A stretch of DNA of 64,000 nt from Streptomyces sp. NBC_00286 (GTDB taxonomy: Bacteria; Actinomycetota; Actinomycetes; Streptomycetales; Streptomycetaceae): positions 5,394,001 through 5,458,000 of the forward strand of contig NZ_CP108054.1 of assembly GCF_036173125.1 (NCBI RefSeq), given 5' to 3'. The position numbers and the translations under genes are program-made. Within the stretch, counting starts at the first letter, position 1; every line of letters begins with the position of its first letter. Of this stretch, positions 18,199 through 25,972 are shown in pieces. The notes beneath the pieces were generated by a model, which did not search any database, had not been told where the DNA came from, and was given only the letters and a program-made list of their open reading frames with translations.

Positions 18199-18549
18199 GT
18201 GCTGGAGATGACGCGCGAGGAGTTCGAGGAACTGGTCTCCGAGGCCCTGGACCGGATCCCGCCGGAGCTGACACGGCTGATGGACAACGTGGCGGTGTTC
18301 GTCGAAGACGAACCGCCGAGCGACGATCCCGAGCTGCTCGGGCTGTACGAGGGGACTCCGCTGACGGACCGCGGCGAGTGGTACGCGGGCGTGCTGCCGG
18401 ACCGGATCACGATCTACCGGGGGCCGACGCTGCGGATGTGCGAGTCGCGCGAGGACGTCGTCGCGGAAACGGAAGTGACGGTGGTTCACGAGATCGCCCA
18501 CCACTTCGGGATCGACGATGCGCGGCTGCATGCCCTCGGGTACGGGTGA
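18199..18549 (+). CDS. Small zincin-like metallopeptidase family protein
   Basis: 116 residues. GTG 18199 gives LEMTREEFEELVSEALDRIP; ATG 18208 is the alternative. The protein carries HEIAHHFGID (HExxH plus a downstream acidic residue) near its C-terminus and an RGPTLRMCESREDV stretch, the pattern of the short predicted zinc metallopeptidase family (DUF1025-like). Divergent from the metallophosphoesterase gene. No signal peptide, so cytoplasmic. Natural substrate unknown. Confidence 0.85.
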   Translation: MLEMTREEFEELVSEALDRIPPELTRLMDNVAVFVEDEPPSDDPELLGLYEGTPLTDRGEWYAGVLPDRITIYRGPTLRMCESREDVVAETEVTVVHEIAHHFGIDDARLHALGYG

Positions 18550-18747
18550 GGCCCGTACGTACGAGGTCTGTCTGTACGAGGCCTGCCTGTACGAGGCTCG
18601 TACGTGCGGCTTCGCGTAGGGACGCGGATAGGGATGAGATCCGTACCGTACGACTGTTGAAACCTGTTCTTGCGGCGGCGTGTCCTCTTGCGGGCGGCGG
18701 GAGTTGGGCAGGGGGACTGCTCGTCCCCGCCCCGGAGGTGGCTGCCC

Positions 18748-19302
18748 GTGCGCGCCCTGAACGTACCCGTCCGTCTGGCCGCCGTGGCCCTGGCCGTCAC
18801 GGCGACCGCCGGCTGTATGAACGTCAGCGATGACGACGACGATGCGAGCAGTGCCCGGCCCTCGCACTCCGCGGGGCAGCGGGGTGGTGCGGCGCCCGAC
18901 GGCGGTTCGGCGGTGACGGGCGGCGGCGGTGGCTCCGGGCTCGGCGGGGCGGGTGACGAAGAACACGGCTCGGCGGAGCCCGGTGCGTCGGCCTCGGGAG
19001 ACCGGGGCGAAAGGGGGGACGCGGACGGGTCGGCAGCGCCGTCGCGGGACGCCGGCAGCGACCCCTCGTCGCCGTCCGAGCCGGGGAAGGGGAAGCCGAA
19101 ACCGCAGGTCCCCGGGCCGACCGAGACGCATACGGCCCCGCCCCGTACGACTCCCCGGCCGAAGCCGCCCACGCCGCCGGAGCAGTCGCCCACGCCGTCG
19201 CCCACCCCGACCACCGCGGAGCCGTCCTCGTCGGCCCACCCGGAACCCACGACGCAGCTCGCGCAGCGGGAGCCGGCGCCGCAAGCGGGCGTAAGCGGCT
19301 GA
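18748..19302 (+). CDS. Predicted lipoprotein, Gly/Pro/Ser-rich
   Basis: 184 residues from GTG 18748 (GGAGGTG seven bases upstream). RALNVPVRLAAVALAVTATAGC is a signal peptide with lipobox TAGC and an Asp-rich stretch right after the Cys. The remainder is low-complexity Gly/Ser/Asp then Pro/Thr/Lys and shows no fold. Probably a disordered cell-surface lipoprotein. I can say nothing about function. Confidence 0.65.
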   Translation: MRALNVPVRLAAVALAVTATAGCMNVSDDDDDASSARPSHSAGQRGGAAPDGGSAVTGGGGGSGLGGAGDEEHGSAEPGASASGDRGERGDADGSAAPSRDAGSDPSSPSEPGKGKPKPQVPGPTETHTAPPRTTPRPKPPTPPEQSPTPSPTPTTAEPSSSAHPEPTTQLAQREPAPQAGVSG

Positions 19303-19554
19303 CCAGGGCCGACAGCGGCCGACCTGGGCTACGCGACCAGGGTCGGGCCGGGGCTGACGGGCCGATTTGCCTTGAGGGTCGGAGGGTGCGTATCTTGGTA
19401 GATCGTTTGATCCCATTTGCCCGGCGCCAATACAGAGCGCGCCGTGTGGCGCGTACTCTCCCTTGCCGTGGCTGGATCGCATTGAGGCGGTCGAATTGCG
19501 AACACGGAGTTGACGGGCGCGTGCCGACGAGACTCCGGAAGGTTTCGCATTCGC

Positions 19555-21789
19555 ATGTCCATTTCCAGTACTGATCACGTCGTCGTGCCCGAGAACGAGG
19601 CCGTCGAAGTGCCCGAGTCTGCCGAGGCCGTCGAGGCCCAGGCCGCTGAGGCTCAGGCCGTCGAGGCCGAGGCTCCCACGACCCCCGAGGTCACCTTCGG
19701 CACCCTGGGGCTGCCCGAGGGCATCGTGCGCAAGCTCGCGCAGAACGGCGTGACCAACCCCTTCCCGATCCAGGCCGCGACCATCCCGGACGCCCTGGCC
19801 GGCAAGGACATCCTCGGCCGCGGTCGCACCGGCTCCGGCAAGACCCTCTCCTTCGGTCTGCCGCTGCTGGCGCAGCTGTCCGGCGGTCACACCGACAAGA
19901 AGAAGCCCCGCGGCGTCATCCTCACCCCGACCCGTGAGCTCGCGATGCAGGTCGCGGATGCCCTCCAGCCGTACGGCGACGTGCTCGGCCTGAAGATGAA
20001 GGTCGTCTGCGGCGGTACGTCGATGGGCAACCAGATCTACGCCCTCGAGCGCGGCGTCGACATCCTCGTCGCCACCCCCGGCCGGCTGCGCGACATCATC
20101 AACCGCGGCGCCTGCTCCCTGGAGAACGTCCAGGTCGCCGTGATCGACGAGGCCGACCAGATGTCCGACCTGGGCTTCCTGCCCGAGGTCACCGAACTTC
20201 TCGACCAGGTTCCGCCCGGCGGTCAGCGCATGCTGTTCTCGGCCACGATGGAGAACGAGATCTCCACGCTGGTCAAGCGCTACCTGAGCAACCCGGTCAC
20301 GCACGAGGTCGACGCCGCCCAGGGCGCGGTGACGACCATGTCGCACCACATCCTCATCGTGAAGCCCAAGGACAAGGCGCCGGTCACCGCCGCGATCGCC
20401 TCCCGCAAGGGCCGCACGATCATCTTCGTACGTACGCAGCTGGGCGCCGACCGTATCGCCGAGCAGCTTCGTGACGCGGGCGTGAAGGCCGACGCGCTGC
20501 ACGGCGGTATGACGCAGGGCGCGCGGACGCGGACGCTGGCCGACTTCAAGGACGGTTACGTCAACGCGCTCGTCGCCACCGACGTCGCCGCCCGTGGCAT
20601 CCACGTCGACGGCATCGACCTGGTCCTGAACGTCGACCCGGCCGGTGACCACAAGGACTACCTGCACCGTTCCGGCCGTACGGCCCGCGCGGGCCGCTCC
20701 GGCACGGTCGTATCGCTGTCCCTGCCGCACCAGCGGCGGCAGATCTTCCGTCAGATGGAGGACGCGGGCGTCGACGCCTCGCGCCACATCATCCAGGGCG
20801 GTGCCGCCTTCGACCCGGAGGTCGCGGAGATCACCGGTGCCCGGTCGATGACCGAGGTGCAGGCCGAGTCGGCGGGCAACGCCGCGCAGCAGGCCGAGCG
20901 TGAGGTCGCCCAGCTCACCAAGCAGCTGGAGCGCGCACAGCGTCGTGCCACCGAGTTGCGCGAGGAGGCCGACCGGCTGCTCGCCCGTGCCGCGCGCGAG
21001 CGGGGCGACGACCCGGAGGCCGCGCTCGCCGAGGCCGCCGCCGTCGTGGAGGCTGCCGCGGCCGAGGCCGCGCTTGCCGCCGCCTCGGTGCCGGAGCAGG
21101 CGCCCGCGCCGGCGTACGAGCAGCCGCGGCAGCGTCGGGATGAGCGGGGCAGCTACGAGCGCCGGGATCGTCGTGACGACCGTCCGTCCGGTGGCTTCCG
21201 CCGGGACGACCGTCGTGACGACCGGCGTGATGGTGACCGTGGTGGGTTCCGTCGGGACGAGCGTCGTGATGGCGACCGTGGTGGTTTCCGTCGGGACGAC
21301 CGTCCGTCGGGTGGCTCCGGTGGCTTCCGTCGTGATGACCGGCGTGACGGTGACCGGGGTGGCCGTTCCTTCGACCGTCGTGACGGTGAGCGTGGCGGGT
21401 TCCGTCGCGATGACCGCCGTGACGACCGGCGTGACGGTGACCGTGGTGGGTTCCGCCGTGATGAGCGTCGTGATGGCGACCGTGGTGGTTTCCGTCGGGA
21501 CGACCGTCCGTCGGGTGGCTCCGGTGGTTTCCGCCGCGACGACCGGCGTGACGGCGACCGTCCCACCGGTGGTTTCCGCCGGGACGACCGTCCCTCCGGG
21601 CACCGGGGCAGCGACCGCCCGTTCAACCGCGACCGTCAGGGCGACCGTCCCTCGGGCGGCTTCCGCTCCGGCGGCCACGACCGCCCGTACGGCCGTCGTG
21701 ACGACCACCGTGGCGCGGGCTCCGGCTCCGGTACTGGTTCATCGTTCGGCCGCCGCGACGACAAGCCGCGCTGGAAGCGCAACGGCTGA
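19555..21789 (+). CDS. DEAD-box RNA helicase with long RGG-like tail
   Basis: 744 residues; ATG 19555 with GGAAGG upstream. An N-terminal Glu/Ala extension precedes the helicase core. Visible motifs: Q motif (FPIQAATIP), GRTGSGKT, PTRELA, TPGR, VIDEADQM, SAT, and C-terminal HRSGRTARAG. Residues ~430-520 are Ala/Glu/Arg helical. The last ~220 residues repeat FRRDDRRDGDRGG-like units, which bind RNA non-specifically in cold-shock helicases of the DeaD/CsdA kind. Probably remodels structured RNA or ribosome intermediates, especially in the cold. The tail DNA (21160-21660) is highly repetitive and prone to length change. Confidence 0.92.
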   Translation: MSISSTDHVVVPENEAVEVPESAEAVEAQAAEAQAVEAEAPTTPEVTFGTLGLPEGIVRKLAQNGVTNPFPIQAATIPDALAGKDILGRGRTGSGKTLSFGLPLLAQLSGGHTDKKKPRGVILTPTRELAMQVADALQPYGDVLGLKMKVVCGGTSMGNQIYALERGVDILVATPGRLRDIINRGACSLENVQVAVIDEADQMSDLGFLPEVTELLDQVPPGGQRMLFSATMENEISTLVKRYLSNPVTHEVDAAQGAVTTMSHHILIVKPKDKAPVTAAIASRKGRTIIFVRTQLGADRIAEQLRDAGVKADALHGGMTQGARTRTLADFKDGYVNALVATDVAARGIHVDGIDLVLNVDPAGDHKDYLHRSGRTARAGRSGTVVSLSLPHQRRQIFRQMEDAGVDASRHIIQGGAAFDPEVAEITGARSMTEVQAESAGNAAQQAEREVAQLTKQLERAQRRATELREEADRLLARAARERGDDPEAALAEAAAVVEAAAAEAALAAASVPEQAPAPAYEQPRQRRDERGSYERRDRRDDRPSGGFRRDDRRDDRRDGDRGGFRRDERRDGDRGGFRRDDRPSGGSGGFRRDDRRDGDRGGRSFDRRDGERGGFRRDDRRDDRRDGDRGGFRRDERRDGDRGGFRRDDRPSGGSGGFRRDDRRDGDRPTGGFRRDDRPSGHRGSDRPFNRDRQGDRPSGGFRSGGHDRPYGRRDDHRGAGSGSGTGSSFGRRDDKPRWKRNG

Positions 21790-21800
21790 CACACGCTAGC

Positions 21801-21840
21801 CCGCGGGGCCCCGACGACTTCGGTCGTCGGGGCCCCGCGG
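21801..21840 (+). terminator. 18-bp perfect stem-loop after the helicase gene
   Basis: CCGCGGGGCCCCGACGAC (21801-21818), TTCG loop, perfect complement 21823-21840; begins 11 bases after the helicase stop. Confidence 0.9.
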
Positions 21841-21864
21841 CGTTCGCGGCGCGGTATCGCGCCC

Positions 21865-21921
21865 GAGGGGGCCGCAGGCCCTCAAGGGGCGCGGGGCTGT
21901 GACACTTGCGGCTCCGCCGCG
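21865..21921. repeat. Streptomyces dispersed intergenic repeat, copy A
   Basis: GGGGCCGCAGGCCC followed by GGGGCGCGGGGCTGTG and GCGGCTCCGCCGCG. Related copies are at 58981-59070 and, inverted or partial, at 57006-57060, 57077-57132 and 57509-57553. Confidence 0.7.
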
Positions 21922-21939
21922 ACGGGGGTCCCCCCGCTC

Positions 21940-22756
21940 AGACCGGGTACGACGCCTCCGCGCACGTGACGGAGGAGACGCACGACGCCTCCACGGCGGG
22001 CCCCAAGGGCATCGTGCAGTCGATCTGGACCTCGTGGATAGCGGGCTTCGTACTCCTGCTGGGCTTCACCTTCGCCATCCAGTCGTACGACGGTGCCCTC
22101 GGGTCCGCCACGGGTGTGCCGCCCGCGCAGATCCTCCTCGACGCGCTCGGCGCGACCGCGGGCAAGCTGCTCCTGCTGGTGATCATCGGGGCCCAGCTGT
22201 TCTGCGGCATGGCGTCCGTGACCGCCAACTCCCGCATGATCTACGCCTTTTCGCGCGACGGGGCGTTGCCCTACTCACACATCTGGCACACGGTCAGCCC
22301 GCGCACCCGTACGCCTGTCGCGGCCGTGTGGCTGGCGGCGGGGGAGCGCTGCTGCTCGGACTGCCGTACCTGATCAACGTGACCGCGTACGCGGCGGTGA
22401 CCTCGATCGCCGTGATCGGCCTCTACATCGCGTACGTCATCCCGACCCTGCTCCGGCTCCGCAAGGGCGACGGCTTCGAACGCGGACCGTGGCACCTGGG
22501 CCGTTGGTCGGGCCCGATCGGCGTAATCGCGGTGTCCTGGGTCATCTTCATCACGATCCTGTTCATGCTGCCCCAGGTCTCCCCGGTCACCTGGGAAACC
22601 TTCAACTACGCCCCCATCGCCGTCCTCGTAGTCCTCGGCTTCGCCGCCGCCTGGTGGTACGCCCCGGCCCGCCACTGGTTCCTCAACCCCGACCACGAAC
22701 GCACCCGCGCCCGAGAAGCGGCCCGCGCGAACGCCCCGGAACCGGTAGATCCCTGA
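21940..22756 (+). pseudogene. Amino acid permease (APC family) remnant, truncated and frameshifted
   Basis: The C-terminal half of an APC-type permease is readable in two frames. Frame one (to about 22345) gives IVQSIWTSWIAGFVLLLGF, GVPPAQILLDALG, FCGMASVTANSRMIYAFSRD and TRTPVAAVWLAA. Frame two (from about 22342) gives GALLLGLPYLINVTAYAAV, TSIAVIGLYIAYVIPT, a GPIGVIAVSWVIF segment and a charged tail ending at 22756. The frame changes inside the GCGGCGGGGGAGCGC run. The first ~270 residues of a normal permease are absent, and a dispersed intergenic repeat sits where they would begin. Non-functional as a transporter. Confidence 0.85.
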
Positions 22757-22845
22757 CGCTTCCACCCACCCACCGTGGCCGAGACCCCGATACCCGATCG
22801 GAGACCCGGCCACGTCCGGCTATGCTCGGGGGAGCAACATCGCCA

Positions 22846-22918
22846 GGGCCCTTAGCTCAATTGGCAGAGCAGTGGACTTTTAATCCATTGGTTGTGGGTT
22901 CGAGTCCCACAGGGCCTA
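22846..22918 (+). tRNA. tRNA-Lys (TTT)
   Basis: Acceptor GGGCCCT with AGGGCCT, anticodon loop CTTTTAA, T-loop GGTTCGAGTCC. 73 bases, no encoded CCA. Confidence 0.95.
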
Positions 22919-22925
22919 CGGAATC

Positions 22926-22958
22926 GCCCCCAGCTCAGTGGCACTTCGAGCTGGGGGC
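22926..22958 (+). terminator. Stem-loop after tRNA-Lys
   Basis: GCCCCCAGCTC (22926-22936) pairs with GAGCTGGGGGC (22948-22958); 11-base loop. Confidence 0.8.
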
Positions 22959-22986
22959 TAGTGCGTTCGGGCCGGTCCCGTGATCG

Positions 22987-23601
22987 TCAGCCGGCTCTTG
23001 CGGGGCGCTGGGTGGCGGTGTCGATGCCGTGTGCGAAGAGTGCCGCCTCGACCCGGTTGGTCACCTCGCACTTCGCGTAGACCGCCCGGATGTGGTCCTT
23101 CACCGTGCCCACGTGCAGGGCCAGCCGGCGCGCTATCTGGTCGTTGCTCAGCCCGTCGCTCAGCAGTGTCAGCACGTCCTGTTCGCGCGGGGTGAGCTGG
23201 GCGAGCCGCGTCACCTGGCTCGATCGCGTCGCCCACACCCGCAACCCGCCTGCCAGCAGCCGCACCGCGTGCACGAAGTCCCGGTCTGCCAGTGAAGGCG
23301 GCAGGACGCCGTTCAGGTATGTGGCACGGGACCGCTCGGTGTCGAACCCGCCGTAAGCCGCGAGCGCCAAGGGCTTGGGGCGGCCGAGAGCCGCGGTGGA
23401 AATCGCCTCGAGTCCCGAGGCCAAGCCGATCCGGCCGATCAGCACGAGGTCCGCTTCGGCTTCGGCGATCACCGCGGGTGCGTCCGCGCTGCCCAGGACG
23501 GCGCGAACTTCCGTCTCCGCCGCGTTCGTGAGCAGTGACTCCAGCTCGGCGCGCGCCCGCTCGTCGTCATCGATGATCACAACGCCAATGACGTCGTTCA
23601 C
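22987..23601 (-). CDS. LuxR/NarL-type regulator with degenerate receiver
   Basis: 204 residues. Residues ~1-120 fold like a receiver (VVIIDDDERARAELESLL retains the acidic pocket). The strand that should carry the phosphorylated Asp reads ADLVLIGRIGLASG, so it has no Asp, and the conserved Lys is not evident. Residues ~135-195 are a clear LuxR helix-turn-helix: LTPREQDVLTLLSDGLSNDQIARRL and VGTVKDHIRAVYAK. The protein probably works without phosphorylation. It is divergent from the putative circular-bacteriocin operon across a 345-base spacer and is the obvious candidate regulator of that operon. Confidence 0.85.
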   Translation of the reverse strand: MNDVIGVVIIDDDERARAELESLLTNAAETEVRAVLGSADAPAVIAEAEADLVLIGRIGLASGLEAISTAALGRPKPLALAAYGGFDTERSRATYLNGVLPPSLADRDFVHAVRLLAGGLRVWATRSSQVTRLAQLTPREQDVLTLLSDGLSNDQIARRLALHVGTVKDHIRAVYAKCEVTNRVEAALFAHGIDTATQRPARAG

Positions 23602-23946
23602 GTCTTTCCCCCCCCAAAGACCGCCCCCGGCGAGTGAGTAGCACCGTCATGCGCGCTGGTCAGGCGCAGGGGTGAGCGGTGCTCCGAGGCGCTTTGCAAG
23701 TCTTCATTCGGCCATCTGGGATGTCAACCGCTGTTTCTCCTGGGGCTCGAGTTGTCTTCCGCTTCGTTCGGCGGGTCAACCGGAGGGGGCCGAAGAGCGG
23801 GGTACGCAGGGGCCTTGGCCCCTGGCACGGTGGCACACGGCTCGGACGAGATTCCGCCAGTCATGCCCCCGCCCCGCGGGAATCGGGGCGGGGACTGCCC
23901 CATGGCGGTATGGGGACGCCGAGCTTACGTCTTATGGAGGAACGTC
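23602..23946. promoter_or_regulatory. Divergent promoter region of LuxR gene and bacteriocin operon
   Basis: 345 bases with no convincing gene. It must hold the promoters for the LuxR-like gene (-) and the precursor operon (+). A GCCCCCGCCCCGCGGGAATCG-like G/C dyad lies near 23866-23895, before the ribosome-binding site TATGGAGG at 23933-23940. I cannot assign -10/-35 elements with confidence. Confidence 0.4.
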
Positions 23947-24225
23947 ATGAAGAAGTCCTACGGCCGTGCCGCCGTCGCCGGTGTCGGCGTCGCCGTCGCC
24001 GGCAGCGCGCTGCTGATGCTGGGCGTCGTGGCGCCCGCGGTTCTGGTCGGCTACTTCGGCTTCAACGCCGCCAACGCCGCCGCTGCCTACACCGCGATCA
24101 TGGCCGGCATGAGCATCGCCGCCGCGCTGTCCGTCTTCGGTGGCGTCACCGCGGCCGGCGGCTGGGCCCTGTTCCTGCTGCGTCAGGCCATCGCCACCGC
24201 AGGCAAGAAGGCAGTCGTCAGGTAA
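23947..24225 (+). CDS. Putative circular bacteriocin precursor (AS-48-like)
   Basis: 92 residues; GGAGG lies six bases before the ATG. The N-terminus (MKKSYGRAAVAGVGVAVAGSA to LMLGVVAPA, about 31 residues) looks like a basic plus hydrophobic leader, as in AS-48. From about residue 33 the sequence VGYFGFNAANAAAAYTAIMA, then SIAAALSVFGGVTAAGGWAL and the basic helix RQAIATAGKKAVVR follows the plan of AS-48 (FGIPAAVAGTVLNV; LTAVGSGGLSLL; KKGKRAVIAW): five short amphipathic or hydrophobic helices, Gly/Ala-rich turns, cationic end. The predicted mature peptide is 60-61 residues, within the family range (58-70). Unusual is Arg at the C-terminus, where family members have Trp, Tyr or Leu. Downstream SpoIIM/DUF95 and ABC genes match the maturation and immunity sets of such clusters. 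Confidence 0.7.
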   Translation: MKKSYGRAAVAGVGVAVAGSALLMLGVVAPAVLVGYFGFNAANAAAAYTAIMAGMSIAAALSVFGGVTAAGGWALFLLRQAIATAGKKAVVR

Positions 24226-24230
24226 CACCT

Positions 24231-24281
24231 CGGGATCGGCCGGGTGCCGGGCCTACGTTGCCCGGCACCCGGCCGATCCCG
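24231..24281 (+). terminator. 22-bp intercistronic hairpin after the precursor gene
   Basis: Arms 24231-24252 and 24260-24281 are perfectly complementary (core CGGGATCGGCCGGGTGCC), with a 7-base loop. It starts six bases after the precursor stop and ends 50 bases before the DUF95 gene. It probably acts as a partial terminator or RNA stabiliser so that precursor transcript exceeds transcript for the machinery, a layout common in peptide clusters. Confidence 0.85.
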
Positions 24282-24331
24282 GCGCGACCGCACACCAACC
24301 GACGGCGACAACGACAGGAAGCGGAACGGGA

Positions 24332-24892
24332 ATGCCTGCCTTCAGCAGCGGAGCGGTCGGCTGGACGGTCGGCCTCGTACGCAGACAGCGCCTCGCGCTG
24401 CTGTCCGGCGCGCTCCTGTGGTTCGGCGCCATGGCCGCCGGTGCGGCGATCGGCGTCGGTGAGGGCTCCGGAGTGGAGACGAACCCGGCTCAGCCCGGCC
24501 TGGCCACCTGGTGGCACATCTTCAGCGCCAACGCCTCCGTGGCGCTTCTCGCGTTCGGCGGCGTGCTCACGCTGGGCATCTTCACCCTGCTGTTCACCCT
24601 GGTCTCCGGCACCCTGACCGGGCTGGGACTCGGCAAGGCGTACGCCGTGGCCGGTCCGTCCGTGATGGCCGCGCACGTACTGCCGCACGCCGTCGTCGAA
24701 CTCCCCGCCATCGCCGTCGCGGTGGGCGCGGGCATCGCCCCGCTGCCGGCGCTGATCCGGCACCTCACCGGAGACCGGGTGCAACGTCCCCACGTCCGGG
24801 ACGTGCTGACCGACTCCACCGGGCTGCTGTGCATCTGTCTGGCCCTGCTTCTCGTAGCCGCAACCATAGAAACGTGGGTGAGCACCCTGTGA
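24332..24892 (+). CDS. SpoIIM/DUF95-family membrane protein
   Basis: 186 residues; AGGAAGCGGAAC upstream of ATG 24332. About five membrane segments. SpoIIM/DUF95 features: NASVALLAFGGVLTLGIFTL and the hallmark AAHVLPHAVVELPAIAVA (HxxPHxxxEL). DUF95 proteins are the most constant partner of circular bacteriocin precursors, where they are thought to take part in maturation, secretion or immunity in the membrane. The stop overlaps the next start (GTGA), showing translational coupling. Confidence 0.85.
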   Translation: MPAFSSGAVGWTVGLVRRQRLALLSGALLWFGAMAAGAAIGVGEGSGVETNPAQPGLATWWHIFSANASVALLAFGGVLTLGIFTLLFTLVSGTLTGLGLGKAYAVAGPSVMAAHVLPHAVVELPAIAVAVGAGIAPLPALIRHLTGDRVQRPHVRDVLTDSTGLLCICLALLLVAATIETWVSTL

Positions 24893-25425
24893 ACGCCACC
24901 GCACCCCGCCGGATGCAGGTGCTGTCGCTGCTGGCCGTCGCACCGGTGCTGGCGCTGCTGATGTTCCGGCTGCGCGACGTGTTCCGCGACGAGGTCGCCG
25001 CGACGCTGCCGGACGCGAGCGAGCAGGAAGTCAGCCTGGGTACGTGGGCCGCGGTCGCCGTGGGGTCTGTACTCAACGTTCTCGTGTACACAGCCGGGGT
25101 CCTGCTCATCGCGGCAGCCACGGCAGGGCTGTGCCGGTGGCTGGGATGCGAGGTGGAGTTCCGGCGGCTGCGGCATCTCGTCGGCGGAGTGTTCGCGCTG
25201 TATCTGCTGGTGCGTACCGTCGTGTTGGTCGCCCTGACCTTCACTGAGGTACCGAGTGCGAGCCTGATGGACTGGTTGACCCGCCCCGATCCGGGCCTGC
25301 TGCTCCTCGCTCTTGCCACCGGATGGGCGCTGCGCAAGGTGGCTCCCGAATTCGGCGTACTGCGGGTCGCGGGGTGTGCGGTCGCGCCTCCGCTGCTGCT
25401 GGCGCTGGCCCAGATCGTGCTCTAG
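24889..25425 (+). CDS. Small polytopic membrane protein of the bacteriocin operon
   Basis: 178 residues from GTG 24889, which overlaps the DUF95 stop by four bases. Four to five hydrophobic segments (LSLLAVAPVLALLMF, AVGSVLNVLVYTAGVLLIAA, HLVGGVFALYLLVRTVVLVAL, LLLLALATGWAL, AGCAVAPPLLLALA). I do not recognise a named family. Position and topology fit the hydrophobic maturation or immunity proteins of circular bacteriocin clusters (As-48B-like role). That is inference from context only. Confidence 0.6.
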   Translation: MNATAPRRMQVLSLLAVAPVLALLMFRLRDVFRDEVAATLPDASEQEVSLGTWAAVAVGSVLNVLVYTAGVLLIAAATAGLCRWLGCEVEFRRLRHLVGGVFALYLLVRTVVLVALTFTEVPSASLMDWLTRPDPGLLLLALATGWALRKVAPEFGVLRVAGCAVAPPLLLALAQIVL

Positions 25426-25460
25426 GCGAGCTCCAGGCGTCCTTGAGGAGACCTGTGCCC

Positions 25461-25964
25461 ATGACCGAACAAGAGCCCATGACCGAACAAGACGAGACAC
25501 AGGCAGAGAAGCCGGACGGGCAGCGGCCGGGGAAGCAGCCAGGAAAGCAGGGAGGCACCCTGGTGTGGAGTCGGCGCGTGCTGCCGGCCGCCGCCGCGTT
25601 CACGACCCTCGTCGGGTGGACGCGGGCAGCCGTCTACGCGTCCAGCCGTGACGACGTCGTCGCCGCCGTCCACACGTCGTCGCAGGTGACCGAGTCCGCG
25701 CGGGCGACCGTCGTACAGATCCAGGACGCCCTGCAGTACGCGTGGATCGGCTTCCCGCTCGTACTGGTCCTGCTCGCGTTCATCGCCGCCGTTCTCAAGA
25801 CGGGACAGGCTCTGCTGATCGCGATCAGCGGCTGCGTCGGTTCGTTCCTCGCCATGGCCGGACTGCTGTTCCCGTCCACGGGGATCCTGATCGCCCTCGC
25901 CGGAGCGTTCCTCGTCGGGATCATCGCGACCGTCTGCGCCGCGTTGCTGCCCGGAAGGACCTGA
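25461..25964 (+). CDS. Small membrane protein with hydrophilic head
   Basis: 167 residues from ATG 25461, 10 bases after GAGGAG; GTG 25455 is possible. The first 35 residues are charged, with a duplicated start (MTEQEPMTEQDE) and Lys/Gly/Gln repeats. Then come a hydrophobic segment (~37-55), an outside loop rich in Ser/Asp/Thr, and three more membrane segments. No family recognised. Sits 35 bases after the previous gene in the same operon; candidate immunity or accessory protein. Confidence 0.6.
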   Translation: MTEQEPMTEQDETQAEKPDGQRPGKQPGKQGGTLVWSRRVLPAAAAFTTLVGWTRAAVYASSRDDVVAAVHTSSQVTESARATVVQIQDALQYAWIGFPLVLVLLAFIAAVLKTGQALLIAISGCVGSFLAMAGLLFPSTGILIALAGAFLVGIIATVCAALLPGRT

Positions 25965-25972
25965 ACTCCCAG

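Noticed and set aside
17926..21708. 1260-codon minus-strand frame with TTV/ETTG repeats
   Set aside because: Antisense of the DEAD-box helicase and its repetitive tail; low-complexity translation only.
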